A stretch of DNA of 15,380 nucleotides. It comes from JBOGED01 sp050743625 (lineage in GTDB: Bacteria; Actinomycetota; Nitriliruptoria; Euzebyales; Egibacteraceae). The notes under the pieces were generated by a model that had not been told where the DNA came from, did no database searches, and worked only from the letters and a program-made list of their open reading frames with translations. The position numbers and the translations under genes were made by a program. Shown here in pieces: positions 1 through 7,673 of this stretch (its first letter is position 1; each line of letters starts with the position of its first letter). The DNA lies in the NCBI GenBank assembly GCA_050743625.1, contig JBOGED010000244.1, positions 1 to 15,380 of the forward strand, in the 5' to 3' direction.

Positions 1-80
1 GCCCTGCCGCCAGCGGGTTGTGTGCGGGATGGGGGCGGTATACCGCCGCGATCCAGCACACAACCGGCTGGCGGCAGGGC
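1..80. repeat. 80-bp near-perfect palindrome
   Basis: Bases 1-40 pair with 41-80 (base i with base 81-i) at 36 of 40 positions; I see mismatches only at 15/66, 26/55, 31/50 and 33/48. The centre is a perfect 14-bp palindrome, GGCGGTATACCGCC (34-47), and the outer 25-bp arms differ at one pair. It begins at the first base of the window, so it may extend further left. It lies beyond the end of the long minus-strand gene run, where a bidirectional terminator would fit, but no T-tract follows on either side. It could equally be a dispersed palindromic element or a cruciform-forming site. The symmetry is certain; the role is not. Confidence 0.9.
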
Positions 81-227
81 GGGTGTGCGTTCACGGGAGC
101 ATGTGCCCGACCACGCACATCACACCGGAGAGCACCCGCGCCACACGAGGCACGGCGGGCGGCGTTACCCCTGGTGACCCTCTTGAGCGAGACCGCCGCA
201 AAATGGCAGCGCTATTCCCACCAGGGC

Positions 228-542
228 CTAAGTACTCATCAGCTCTGCCGGTACGCGCATAGCCGCGCGCTCGTCGGGTGGGCCGAGCATGTCCGGCTGG
301 AGGATGTGCGCGAAGGTGATCTCGTGGCGTGCCCGCCGCTTGTCCGCGATCACCAACACGAGGCCTCCCACGGCCAGCAGCAAGGCCAAGATATCCGCCC
401 AGTCCGCGATCCGGCTCAGCTCCGTGCCGTCCGCCGACCACGCTCGCGCCAGGAAGGCCGCGACCAGCCCTCCGACGATCAGCGGCCAACCCACTCGCCG
501 CCACCTGCTCGCCGCCACCTGCTCGCACGCATCGCTCCCCAC
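228..542 (-). CDS. small two-span membrane protein of unknown function
   Basis: 104 residues from a GTG start at 542. The start is fixed by a strong GGAGG six bases upstream (549-553). A short charged N-terminus is followed by two hydrophobic segments: roughly residues 18-34 (GWPLIVGGLVAAFLARAW) and 48-66 (WADILALLLAVGGLVLVIAD). A loop with charged residues lies between them, and a basic then acidic soluble tail of about 38 residues ends in AELMST. It lies 41 bp downstream of the sulfite-oxidase-family gene on the same strand and is the last gene of the minus-strand run. I do not recognise a family. Two other frames are open across part of this DNA, but they are Arg/Pro-rich and lack plausible protein structure. 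The membrane assignment is solid; function is unknown. Confidence 0.72.
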   Translation of the reverse strand: MGSDACEQVAASRWRRVGWPLIVGGLVAAFLARAWSADGTELSRIADWADILALLLAVGGLVLVIADKRRARHEITFAHILQPDMLGPPDERAAMRVPAELMST

Positions 543-583
543 GCACCTCCTCCAACCCGGGTCGAATGTACCCCGCTTACGAG

Positions 584-1666
584 CTAGCCGACCTCGAGGG
601 TGATGGCGGGTTCGCGCCAGCCGTTGGCTTGGTAGCCCTTGAGGTTGGGGACCAGGCGCTCGGGTTGGGCGTTGCCGGCGGCGTCGGTGGCGCGGGATGC
701 GAGCGTGCAGGTGCCCGCGACGGCGTGGGAGGTGTGGGAGAACCGCCGCCAAGCGGCGGGCCCCAGGTCAGGGCCGACTAATGCGGCGGTGGTCCAGCTC
801 GCTCCCCCGTCGGTGGTGACCTCCACGTGGTCGATCGGCTGCTCACCGGCGAAGGCCACGCCGGTGACGGTCACCGGCCCCTGGCGCAGCGGGTGATCGC
901 CGAGCGGGGAGGTGATCCACGACTTGACGTTCATGGCCCAGCAGGTCGGCTCGGAGGGGACGCCTGCCTCGGCGTCGACCGGGGAGAGGCGGTAGTCGCT
1001 GGCCATGATCGGCGCGGTGGTCTCCTCGGCAGTGAACGCGACCCTGCTCGGGTACTTGATCGAGTTGATGGCGAAGTAGCCGGGAACGATCAGCCGCACG
1101 GGGCCGCCGTGAGCGACCGTCAGGGGTTCGCCGTTCAGCTCCAGGGCGAGCAGCACGTCGCGCATCGCCTTGCCGATCGGGATCGACCGCTCGGCGCGGC
1201 GTTGCGGCTCGACATTCTCCGACCCGGTGGCCGTAAGGAACCTCATCCCTGGGATGGGCCCGCCGAACCGCGTGGCGACCTCGCTGAGCAGGACACCTCC
1301 CCACACTCCCAGGCCGGCTGCGCCCAGCCTCCAGAGTGCGCCGGACTGCTCGTTCGGGAAGTAGGCGCGCCCGTTCCCCGCGCACTGCAGGACGGCCGGG
1401 GTCACCACCTGTGGCATCCGCGCGAGCTCGGCCACCGTGAGCGAGCCGGGTCTCGTGACCCCGCCGATCGCGATCGTGAAGTCGCCTGACACGGGCGGGG
1501 GAGCGAGGTGGTTGCGGACGAAGAACAGCGGATAGGGCGTGACCAGGCTCTGACCGGCGAACTCGCGCCTCAGCTCGGCCTGGAGTGGGTCGCGCTCGTG
1601 CACGACGAAGGCCGCGTGGTCCTTACCGAGCTCCTCGCCAAGCAATGATGGCTTGATCGCCGGCAC
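584..1666 (-). CDS. sulfite oxidase-family molybdopterin-dependent oxidoreductase
   Basis: 360 residues from a GTG at 1666 preceded by GAGGAG at a suitable distance; the frame stays open further upstream, but only by running into the methyltransferase gene. The N-terminal two thirds match the Moco-binding domain of the eukaryotic-type sulfite oxidase family: FFVRNH (48-53), the cofactor Cys in LQCAGNGR (Cys95), VPGYFAINSIKY (195-205) and DYRLSP, whose Tyr225 aligns with the catalytic Tyr of animal sulfite oxidase. The C-terminal third is the dimerisation fold, with VEVTTDGGASW (281-291) and a closing RATDAAGNAQPE/NGWREPAITLEV block. Family members oxidise sulfite or reduce other small oxo-compounds; the substrate here cannot be read from sequence. 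There is no Tat signal and no haem or cytochrome domain, so a cytoplasmic enzyme is inferred. The methyltransferase gene is 43 bp upstream. Confidence 0.88.
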   Translation of the reverse strand: MPAIKPSLLGEELGKDHAAFVVHERDPLQAELRREFAGQSLVTPYPLFFVRNHLAPPPVSGDFTIAIGGVTRPGSLTVAELARMPQVVTPAVLQCAGNGRAYFPNEQSGALWRLGAAGLGVWGGVLLSEVATRFGGPIPGMRFLTATGSENVEPQRRAERSIPIGKAMRDVLLALELNGEPLTVAHGGPVRLIVPGYFAINSIKYPSRVAFTAEETTAPIMASDYRLSPVDAEAGVPSEPTCWAMNVKSWITSPLGDHPLRQGPVTVTGVAFAGEQPIDHVEVTTDGGASWTTAALVGPDLGPAAWRRFSHTSHAVAGTCTLASRATDAAGNAQPERLVPNLKGYQANGWREPAITLEVG

Positions 1667-1709
1667 CTGCGACTCCTCACACGTCGGGTCGTGCCACAAC
1701 CGTAGCCGG

Positions 1710-2339
1710 CTACGGCCGGTGTGCGATGAACGCGACGAAACGTTCTTTGCCGATCGTCCGGCGGCGGGTGACGAGGTCTTGGAAGCCGCCCGCGCCGATG
1801 GCGGCCTCCACCTCCGCGATGCGCTCGCCCGGGACACCCGCGAAGCGGGCGCGATCGAAGCGGCCGGCGTCCTCGACGCGCTCGCGCAGGATCACGACCA
1901 GCCGGCCGCGCGGGACGAGCACGCGGCGCAGCTCGCGCATTCCGTCCGGAGGCGAGGGCCACATCATCGCGTTGTTCACCGCGCACGCCTTGGTGAACTG
2001 CCCGTCCGGGTACCCCAGCGCCTGCGCGGTCGCCTGGCGCAGCTCGACACAGCCGGCTCGGATGCCGGCCTGGTTTCGCCGCGTGGCCTGCTCGATCATG
2101 ACGTCGGAGTGGTCCACGCCGACCACCAGGCCACTTGTCGCCTTGGCCGCCGCGGCCTCCACCGCCAAGCCGGGACCGCAACCCACGTCGATCACCCGGT
2201 CGCCCGGCTGCACGGCGAGCAGGTCGACGGCCCAGGCGTTCACGTCCGCGTTGCCACGCGCCATCATCGTCCCCGCCAGGCGGCCGAGCCGGCCCGAGGG
2301 GCACGCGAACTGCGCAAACATTCGGTCGATGAGCTTCAT
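1710..2339 (-). CDS. class I SAM-dependent methyltransferase
   Basis: 209 residues from ATG at 2339. Motif I is VIDVGCGPG (49-57), the glycine-rich S-adenosylmethionine loop. An acidic residue, Asp76 in VGVDHSD, follows at the end of strand 2. The ALGYPDGQFTKACAVNNAM segment is the post-II/motif IV area, and MRELRRVLVPRGRLVVI is the usual motif of ubiquinone/menaquinone-type (Methyltransf_11-like) enzymes. The substrate cannot be told. The Shine-Dalgarno is poor (a GAGG almost touching the start), and a 100-bp gap separates the gene from the hydroxy-acid oxidase upstream, so it may have its own promoter. The sulfite-oxidase-family gene starts 43 bp downstream. An initial MKLID resembles the cyclase start at 12429, but the rest is unrelated. 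Confidence 0.88.
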   Translation of the reverse strand: MKLIDRMFAQFACPSGRLGRLAGTMMARGNADVNAWAVDLLAVQPGDRVIDVGCGPGLAVEAAAAKATSGLVVGVDHSDVMIEQATRRNQAGIRAGCVELRQATAQALGYPDGQFTKACAVNNAMMWPSPPDGMRELRRVLVPRGRLVVILRERVEDAGRFDRARFAGVPGERIAEVEAAIGAGGFQDLVTRRRTIGKERFVAFIAHRP

Positions 2340-2439
2340 GCCTCACAGGATGGCGTCGGCGGGCTCGTCCCGCCTCCGCCCCGTGCCCGACCTGCGACGT
2401 CCGACCCAAGGACGATCATGCTCGGCCTCGAGTGCCGTT

Positions 2440-3495
2440 TCAGGGCGTGACGACCAGGTCTGCGGTCACGTCCGCGACCGACGGGGCCCCGCAGAGCGCG
2501 AGCGCGCGGGCGAGCTCGTCGCGCAGGCCGTCGAGCACGCCGCGGACGCCGCCGGCGCCGCCGGTCGCCAGCCCCCACAGCACGGGGCGGCCGACCAGCA
2601 CGGCGCTGGCGCCCAGCGCGATCGCCTTCACGATGTCCGTGCCGCGGCGGATACCCCCGTCGACGATGACCTCGGCGTCCCCGCCGACTGCGGCGGCGAC
2701 CTCGGGCAGCGCGTCGGCCGTGGCGACCGCCGTGTCCAGCTGGCGGCCGCCGTGGTTCGACACGACGATGCCGGCGGCGCCCGCGTCCACGCACGCGCGG
2801 GCGTCGTCGCCTCGCAGGACGCCCTTGACCAGGATCGGCAGGCCACAAAGGCCGCGCAGCCACTCGATATCGGCGAACGTCAGGGCGGCGTCGACCTCAC
2901 CGCTCGCGTATGCGGCCAGGCCGGAGCCATCGACCTCGGGGGGTGGCTCGCCCACATTGGCCATCACCATGCCCGGTGGCAGGCAGAACTGGTTGCGCTC
3001 GTCCCTCCGCCGCAGGCCGAGCACCGGCAGGTCGACCGTGAACACGAGCGCCTGGTACCCCGCCGCCACCGCGCGGGCCACCAGCTCTTCCGTCCACCGG
3101 CGGTCACGCCGCACGTACAGCTGGAACCAGCGGACCCCACCCGGCGCGGCGGCGGCGATATCCTCCAACGACACCGTCGAGAACGTCGAGGCGATCATGA
3201 TCGTGCCGGCCTCGGCGGCTCCCCTGGCCACCGCGCGCTCACCCTCGTCGTGCGCGAGGCGCTGGTACCCCGTCGGCGCGACGAGCACGGGCGCCGTGAC
3301 CGGCGTGCCGAGCACCGTCGTGGCGGTCGCCACCTTCGACACGTCCCGCAGCACGTGCGGGCGCAGCCGCAGCCGCCGCCACGCGGCGACGTTGTCGGCT
3401 AGCGTCAGCTCGTCGTCCGCCCCACCCGCGAAGTAGTCGTACGCCGACCGGGTGAGCCGGTCACGCGCTCGCAGCTCCCGCTCGTCACTGATCAT
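2440..3495 (-). CDS. FMN-dependent alpha-hydroxy-acid oxidase/dehydrogenase
   Basis: 351 residues from ATG at 3495; a GTG at 3513 would add six residues, and neither has a good Shine-Dalgarno. This is the single TIM-barrel family of glycolate oxidase and L-lactate dehydrogenase. YDYFAGGADDE (19-29) carries the active-site Tyr, WFQLYVRRD (123-131) the second Tyr, and FTVDLPVLGLRRRD the substrate/FMN loop. ILVKGV gives Lys224. SNHGGRQLD gives the catalytic base His248 with Arg251. DGGIRRGTDIVKA and LVGRP bind the FMN phosphate. No membrane-binding insertion is obvious between the barrel strands, pointing to a soluble enzyme oxidising a small L-2-hydroxy acid. The precise substrate is unknown. 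It follows the amidohydrolase stop within 6-24 bp, so the two are probably co-translated. Confidence 0.9.
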   Translation of the reverse strand: MISDERELRARDRLTRSAYDYFAGGADDELTLADNVAAWRRLRLRPHVLRDVSKVATATTVLGTPVTAPVLVAPTGYQRLAHDEGERAVARGAAEAGTIMIASTFSTVSLEDIAAAAPGGVRWFQLYVRRDRRWTEELVARAVAAGYQALVFTVDLPVLGLRRRDERNQFCLPPGMVMANVGEPPPEVDGSGLAAYASGEVDAALTFADIEWLRGLCGLPILVKGVLRGDDARACVDAGAAGIVVSNHGGRQLDTAVATADALPEVAAAVGGDAEVIVDGGIRRGTDIVKAIALGASAVLVGRPVLWGLATGGAGGVRGVLDGLRDELARALALCGAPSVADVTADLVVTP

Positions 3496-3519
3496 ACGGG
3501 AACCGTACAGCACACAAAC

Positions 3520-6500
3520 TCAGCAGCACCGGTGCTCGGGGCCCCACGCATCGGGGTCGTGCCACCAGTGGCCGCCGTGCGAGGCCGCCGCGGCCAGCTG
3601 CAGGTTGGCGACCGGTTCCGCCTCGGCCGATGCCGGCAGCCGCAGCAGGTCATCCACGCGGTGGAGCACGCCGTTGCGCATGACCATTTGGACGTTCGCG
3701 AGGTCGGCGATGTCGCGGAGCGGGTCGCCCTCGACGAGCACGAGGTCGGCGAGCTTGCCCGGCTCGACCGTGCCGAGCTGGTCTGCGACGCCGAGGGCCC
3801 GCGCGGCGTTGCGTGTCGCGGTGACCAGCGCCTCGTACGGCGTCATGCCGTAGGCGACCATCGCGCGCAGGTTCTGGTGCAGGCTCACGCCGACGTTGTC
3901 GATCGGCGCGTCCGTGCCGCTGATCACGAGGCCGCCGCCGCGATGGATCGCCGTCACCGTCTCGATGGTCGCGGCGAGCGCCTCCCTCGTCGCCCGCTCG
4001 GCGGGCTTACGAGCCATCTCGGCCTTCTCCCGCAGCGCCTGCCGCTCCCAGACCGGGTAGAGCGCCGCGACCCGCCGGTCTTCGACCAGGGAGTCGTCGC
4101 CGGCGTACAGCGCGCGCGAGGTGAACAACGTCGGGGTCAAGGCCATGCCCGACGCCGTGAACAGGGCGACGACGTCCTGGTAGCTCCGGCCGAGCCGGCT
4201 GATCGTCTGCGAGTAGCCGAGGCGGTTGGTCGCACCCATGTGCTCCATGCCGTCGATCCCCGCGCGCACCGCAGGGTACAGGTAGTGGGAGGTGACCCAT
4301 GTCCCTTCCCGGTGAGCGGCGTCTACGACCTGCCGCTGGCGCGAGACGGGCAGCCGCACGTAGGTCTTGACCAGGTCGTACTCGAGCGCTCGCGCACGCT
4401 CGAGCTCGAGGGTCATCTGCGCCGTGTCCCGCACCGGGCGCATGAAGTGGTAGTAGACCCGCGCGCCGTCGAGCGCCTCCCCGGTGCCGAAGTAGCGGGG
4501 GCCGAGCCGGTCGCCCGAGTCGGTCGCCTCACGCTCCTCGATCGCCTGGTACGCCGGGTCGCCTGGTGAGCGGGTGGTCGTGACCCCGAACGACAGCCAC
4601 AACCGGCCCTGCCGCGAGCCGAAGAACTTGCCCAGCGCCTGCGTATGGCTGTGCATGTCCATCAGCCCCGGCACGACGGTCAGCGTCGAGGCATCGAGCG
4701 CCTCGCCGTCGCGATCCGCTTGATGCGATCTCACCTCCACGATGCGGTTGCCGTCGACGACGATGTCGACGTCCTCACGCATGCGCGGGCCGAGCCCGTC
4801 CCAGAGCCGGCCGGCATGGATGACCGTGCGCCCGGAGGGCTTCGCGGCGACCCACGCCAGCTCCAGCGGGATGGTTCGCGGCTCGCCGCCGCCCGCGCCG
4901 ACGAGCCGGAGCCGCCCGTTGGACAGGTACAGCAGGGACCCCGAGTCCCCGCTCCACGAGGGCGCGTCGGTGACCTCGTCGGTGATCTGCCGCGCCGGCC
5001 CGGTGGGACGGCCCGCGGCGTCGACGGGGACCACGTGCAACACGCTCGCCACGACGAACGCCATCCGCGTGCCGTCCGGGGACCACACCGGCCCGTCGTA
5101 GCCGCGGGTAGACAGCGACGCGGACGCGATCGGCTCGTGGTACGCCTGAGCGCCGGTGCGCAGGTCCAAGGTGAAGATCTGGCTCATGCCCTCGCGGAAC
5201 CGGCGTGAGGCCGGGCGCAACGCGGCGAACGTGAGCACGTTGCCGTCCGGCGACCACGAGGGCCTCCCGGGGGCGAACAGCGGGCCGGCAACCTGGCGCG
5301 TGTCGCCGCTGCCCACGTCGACGAGGAAGGTCGCCCCCTCCCGGTTCTGGAAGGCGATCCGCGTACCGTCCGGAGACCAGGCGCCCGCGACGGCGGTGTG
5401 CGGCGGCGCGGTGAGGCGACGCTCCTCGCCGGTCTCCAGGTCACGGATCCACAGGTCGGGGTTGGCCGCGCGGTCGCTGGTGTAGCACAGCGACCGGCCG
5501 TCGGGCGACCATGCGGGATCGGCAGTGGAGAAGGAGTCCCGCGTCAGGCGGGTGGGCCGCTCACCGATCGTCATCAGCCACAGGTCGTTCAGCGCGCAGA
5601 ACGCGACCCGCCGGCCGTCCGGCGAGAGCGCCGGGCCGACGATGCCGCGAACCGGGCGCGGGCCGTCGCCGTCGAAGTCGCGGACGCGCCGGGTGTAGGG
5701 GCGGCGAGTAAAGGTGACTGGGGCCGTGAAATCCACGTCCTTCGCCACCCCGGTCGCGAGGGATCGCCGGCGGAGCTTGCCGTCGCCGGTGTAGAGGATC
5801 TCACCCTCCGAGAGCCAGATCGCGCGGAACGGGAAGACCTCCTCGTCGCCGTCTGTAAGGGGCCGGCCCGAGCGCATGAGCTGGGCGCGGCCATCGTGCG
5901 TGACGGTGTAGGCGATGCTTTCACCGCCCGGGGACCATGAGGGCGCATCGAGCCGCCCCTCTGTGATGGTGGCGAGGGTCCGTCTGTTCCCCTCACGATC
6001 GACGGCGTCGACGGCCTTGTCGTCGACCGTGAACGCGATGTTCGCGCCGTCCGGGGACCATGACGGGGCGGCCTCCTCCTTCTCGCTGTCGGCCCATGTG
6101 GCGATCGTGCCGGTCGTCAGGTCCAGGACGTAGATCCCGTACCCTCCGGAGCGGTCGGACGAGAACGCGAGCCGCAGGCCGTCCGGGGAGAACCGCGGCT
6201 CGCGATGGTCGTACGGCCCGGTGGTGAGCTGGCGCAGCCCGGTCCCGTCGGCGCCGACCGTCCACAGGTGAAAGTAGCCGTCGCGGTAGGACTGGAACGC
6301 GATCCGGCTGCCGTCGGGGGACCAGTCCGGCTGGGTCGCGTCCGAGAAGTCGTCCGTCAGCTCCCGAGCAACGCCGCCTTCCAGCGGCACGGTCCATAAG
6401 ACCCCGAGCAGGTCCATGACCACGGTCCGCCGGTCCGGCGAGACGGCCGCGCAGAAGTTCGTCCCCTCCCTGATCTCGACCGAGACCGGCCCGCCACGAG

Positions 6501-6639
6501 CGCTGGCCGCCTCCGGCTCGTCGCCGTCCGTGCAGCCGGTCATCGCCGCCAGCGGCAAGGCCCCGGTCACGCCCGCCACCAGCGCGTACCGCCCTCCCGC
6601 CACCAACAGCGCTCTCCGCGACATCGGCTCCAAGGGCAC
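3520..6639 (-). CDS. exported Tat lipoprotein: TolB-like beta-propeller fused to amidohydrolase
   Basis: 1039 residues from a GTG at 6639 with GGAG seven bases upstream; an ATG five codons later is an alternative. The N-terminus has twin arginines (MSRRALL, 6-12), a hydrophobic stretch and a lipobox LAAMTGC ending at Cys36, so export by Tat and lipid anchoring are inferred. About residues 50-620 hold eleven or so PD40/WD40-like repeats built on SPDGxRIAF, enough for two TolB-type propellers. From about 630 an amidohydrolase domain follows: metal ligands HSH (His663, His665), Lys758 in LVKTYV (the likely carbamylated lysine), His785 in TSHYLYP, His800 in MEHMG and Asp910 in SGTDAP. This arrangement is known in annotated amidohydrolase/TolB fusion proteins; a dipeptidase/imidazolonepropionase-like hydrolase is likely, substrate unknown. 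It lies 32 bp after the nucleotidyltransferase gene. Confidence 0.92.
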   Translation of the reverse strand: MPLEPMSRRALLVAGGRYALVAGVTGALPLAAMTGCTDGDEPEAASARGGPVSVEIREGTNFCAAVSPDRRTVVMDLLGVLWTVPLEGGVARELTDDFSDATQPDWSPDGSRIAFQSYRDGYFHLWTVGADGTGLRQLTTGPYDHREPRFSPDGLRLAFSSDRSGGYGIYVLDLTTGTIATWADSEKEEAAPSWSPDGANIAFTVDDKAVDAVDREGNRRTLATITEGRLDAPSWSPGGESIAYTVTHDGRAQLMRSGRPLTDGDEEVFPFRAIWLSEGEILYTGDGKLRRRSLATGVAKDVDFTAPVTFTRRPYTRRVRDFDGDGPRPVRGIVGPALSPDGRRVAFCALNDLWLMTIGERPTRLTRDSFSTADPAWSPDGRSLCYTSDRAANPDLWIRDLETGEERRLTAPPHTAVAGAWSPDGTRIAFQNREGATFLVDVGSGDTRQVAGPLFAPGRPSWSPDGNVLTFAALRPASRRFREGMSQIFTLDLRTGAQAYHEPIASASLSTRGYDGPVWSPDGTRMAFVVASVLHVVPVDAAGRPTGPARQITDEVTDAPSWSGDSGSLLYLSNGRLRLVGAGGGEPRTIPLELAWVAAKPSGRTVIHAGRLWDGLGPRMREDVDIVVDGNRIVEVRSHQADRDGEALDASTLTVVPGLMDMHSHTQALGKFFGSRQGRLWLSFGVTTTRSPGDPAYQAIEEREATDSGDRLGPRYFGTGEALDGARVYYHFMRPVRDTAQMTLELERARALEYDLVKTYVRLPVSRQRQVVDAAHREGTWVTSHYLYPAVRAGIDGMEHMGATNRLGYSQTISRLGRSYQDVVALFTASGMALTPTLFTSRALYAGDDSLVEDRRVAALYPVWERQALREKAEMARKPAERATREALAATIETVTAIHRGGGLVISGTDAPIDNVGVSLHQNLRAMVAYGMTPYEALVTATRNAARALGVADQLGTVEPGKLADLVLVEGDPLRDIADLANVQMVMRNGVLHRVDDLLRLPASAEAEPVANLQLAAAASHGGHWWHDPDAWGPEHRCC

Positions 6640-6671
6640 GGCTACGCTCCGATCATTCCGTAATCATTGGA

Positions 6672-7181
6672 TCAGTCTCCGGCCATGACCTCCTCGACGA
6701 ACAACTGGGCCGCGATCGTCAGGCGGAGCGGAGCAAGCAGTCGCTCGGCATGATCGAGCACCTGGTCGGCGTCCCCGAGCCCTAGCATGCCGGCGAGCAG
6801 GCGGACGTCGTCCCGGTCCTCGTTGATCCGGTGCGCGAGCACTTTGAGGGCGAGCAGCATCTGGGGAGAGGCCGCTTCGACCCGCAGCCCCGGCAGATCG
6901 AAGACGCTGGTGCGATAGGGATCGGGTCCCCTCAGAAGGCCCTTGACCGAGTCGTTCAGCCAGTCCGCGTCCAAACCCCGGTCCGCTGCGACGACCGCGG
7001 CCGCGGCGTAGATCTGCCGCTTGGGCTCAAACACGGCGTCGATATCGCGAGTCACTCGGCGTGTGTTATACGCGAGCGCGATGGCGGCCCCACCGACGAC
7101 GTAGAGATCGCCCTGCAGGCCCTGACGGAGCAGCCCCTGGCCGACTTCATGCAACGCGTCGAGGATCTCTTCGCGGTCCAC
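6672..7181 (-). CDS. small nucleotidyltransferase-fold protein (DUF6036/AbiEii-like)
   Basis: 169 residues from GTG at 7181, immediately after the TAG of the upstream gene, with GGAG seven bases before the start. The fold signature is at the N-terminus: YVVGGAAIALAYNTRRVT (27-44), then RDIDAVF with the acidic pair Asp46/Asp48. VEAASPQMLLALKVLAHR and RDDVRLLAGMLG form the second half typical of minimal AbiEii-like nucleotidyltransferases (DUF6036 type in my reading). Proteins of this kind are often the toxin or enzymatic half of toxin-antitoxin modules that modify tRNA or proteins. The abutting partner gene supports that role, but no activity can be proved from sequence. The amidohydrolase gene starts 32 bp downstream. 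Confidence 0.82.
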   Translation of the reverse strand: MDREEILDALHEVGQGLLRQGLQGDLYVVGGAAIALAYNTRRVTRDIDAVFEPKRQIYAAAAVVAADRGLDADWLNDSVKGLLRGPDPYRTSVFDLPGLRVEAASPQMLLALKVLAHRINEDRDDVRLLAGMLGLGDADQVLDHAERLLAPLRLTIAAQLFVEEVMAGD

Positions 7182-7673
7182 CTACATTCTCCACAGAAGG
7201 GAGGCGGCGATGAAGATCCCACGCCGGCGAAAGGCAGCGGGCGATTCTGTGACGGCAAGGGGCCGAAACCCCGGCTCCTTCGCCACGAACCAGAGGTGGT
7301 CGAGGAAGCGGTGGGGTTCGATGGACCAGTCGGGCCGCCGCAGGTCGTAGGCGGCGGCGAAGTGCTCGGCGAGGGCTCCCAAGAACGCGTCGAGCCGCGG
7401 GTCGCCGAGGTCGGGCGGGCGCTCGTCGAGCATCGCTTGGCGCTCGGGGAGCTCGAACGCGCCGTACAGGTCGTCGAGCCACTCACGCAGCGCGAAGAAG
7501 AAGTCCTCGCCGTCGAGGGTGCGGCGGGCGAGCGTCGCGAGGGTGTCACGGACGTACGTCGTCGAGCGCATGTGCGGGTTCGCCTCGAGCCACTCGCGGA
7601 TCGTCTGCGGCTCGTCGGGATCCGACTCCGCTTGTATGCGGAGGATCCGCTCGAGTGGGGTCTCCCCGCTCAC
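7182..7673 (-). CDS. helical protein paired with the nucleotidyltransferase; possible antitoxin
   Basis: 163 residues from GTG at 7673; its GTG overlaps the purQ TGA by four bases (GTGA). The sequence is mostly helical and acidic with many Trp and aromatic residues: EWLEANPHMRSTTYVRDTL, FFFALREWLDDLYG, and a C-terminal block WSIEPHRFLDHLWFVAKE then SPAAFRRRGIFI. I remember the PA(A/S)FRRRGIF-type ending from proteins encoded beside DUF6036 nucleotidyltransferases, but cannot verify it here. There is no recognisable helix-turn-helix, signal peptide or membrane span. Its TAG is directly followed by the GTG of the nucleotidyltransferase, so the two are almost certainly translated together. An antitoxin or accessory partner is the favoured guess. 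Confidence 0.75.
   Translation of the reverse strand: MSGETPLERILRIQAESDPDEPQTIREWLEANPHMRSTTYVRDTLATLARRTLDGEDFFFALREWLDDLYGAFELPERQAMLDERPPDLGDPRLDAFLGALAEHFAAAYDLRRPDWSIEPHRFLDHLWFVAKEPGFRPLAVTESPAAFRRRGIFIAASLLWRM

Noticed and set aside
18..587. Plus-strand open frame of 189 codons at the left edge, and a minus-strand one at 91-555
   Set aside because: Both are Arg/Pro/His-rich without structure and overlap the 104-residue membrane-protein gene, which has a strong Shine-Dalgarno and real hydrophobic segments.
1667..1837. N-terminal extension of the sulfite-oxidase-family gene
   Set aside because: It would run into the methyltransferase coding region and reads as low-complexity Ser/Arg sequence; the GTG at 1666 has a good Shine-Dalgarno.
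1726..3402. Long plus-strand open frame of 558 codons
   Set aside because: It lies opposite the methyltransferase and hydroxy-acid oxidase genes, is His/Arg-rich, and is a typical antisense shadow in GC-rich DNA.
6640..6671. AATGAT repeated twice before the amidohydrolase start as a promoter
   Set aside because: Only 32 bp long, with no -10/-35 pair of convincing spacing; more likely a simple intergenic gap in an operon.
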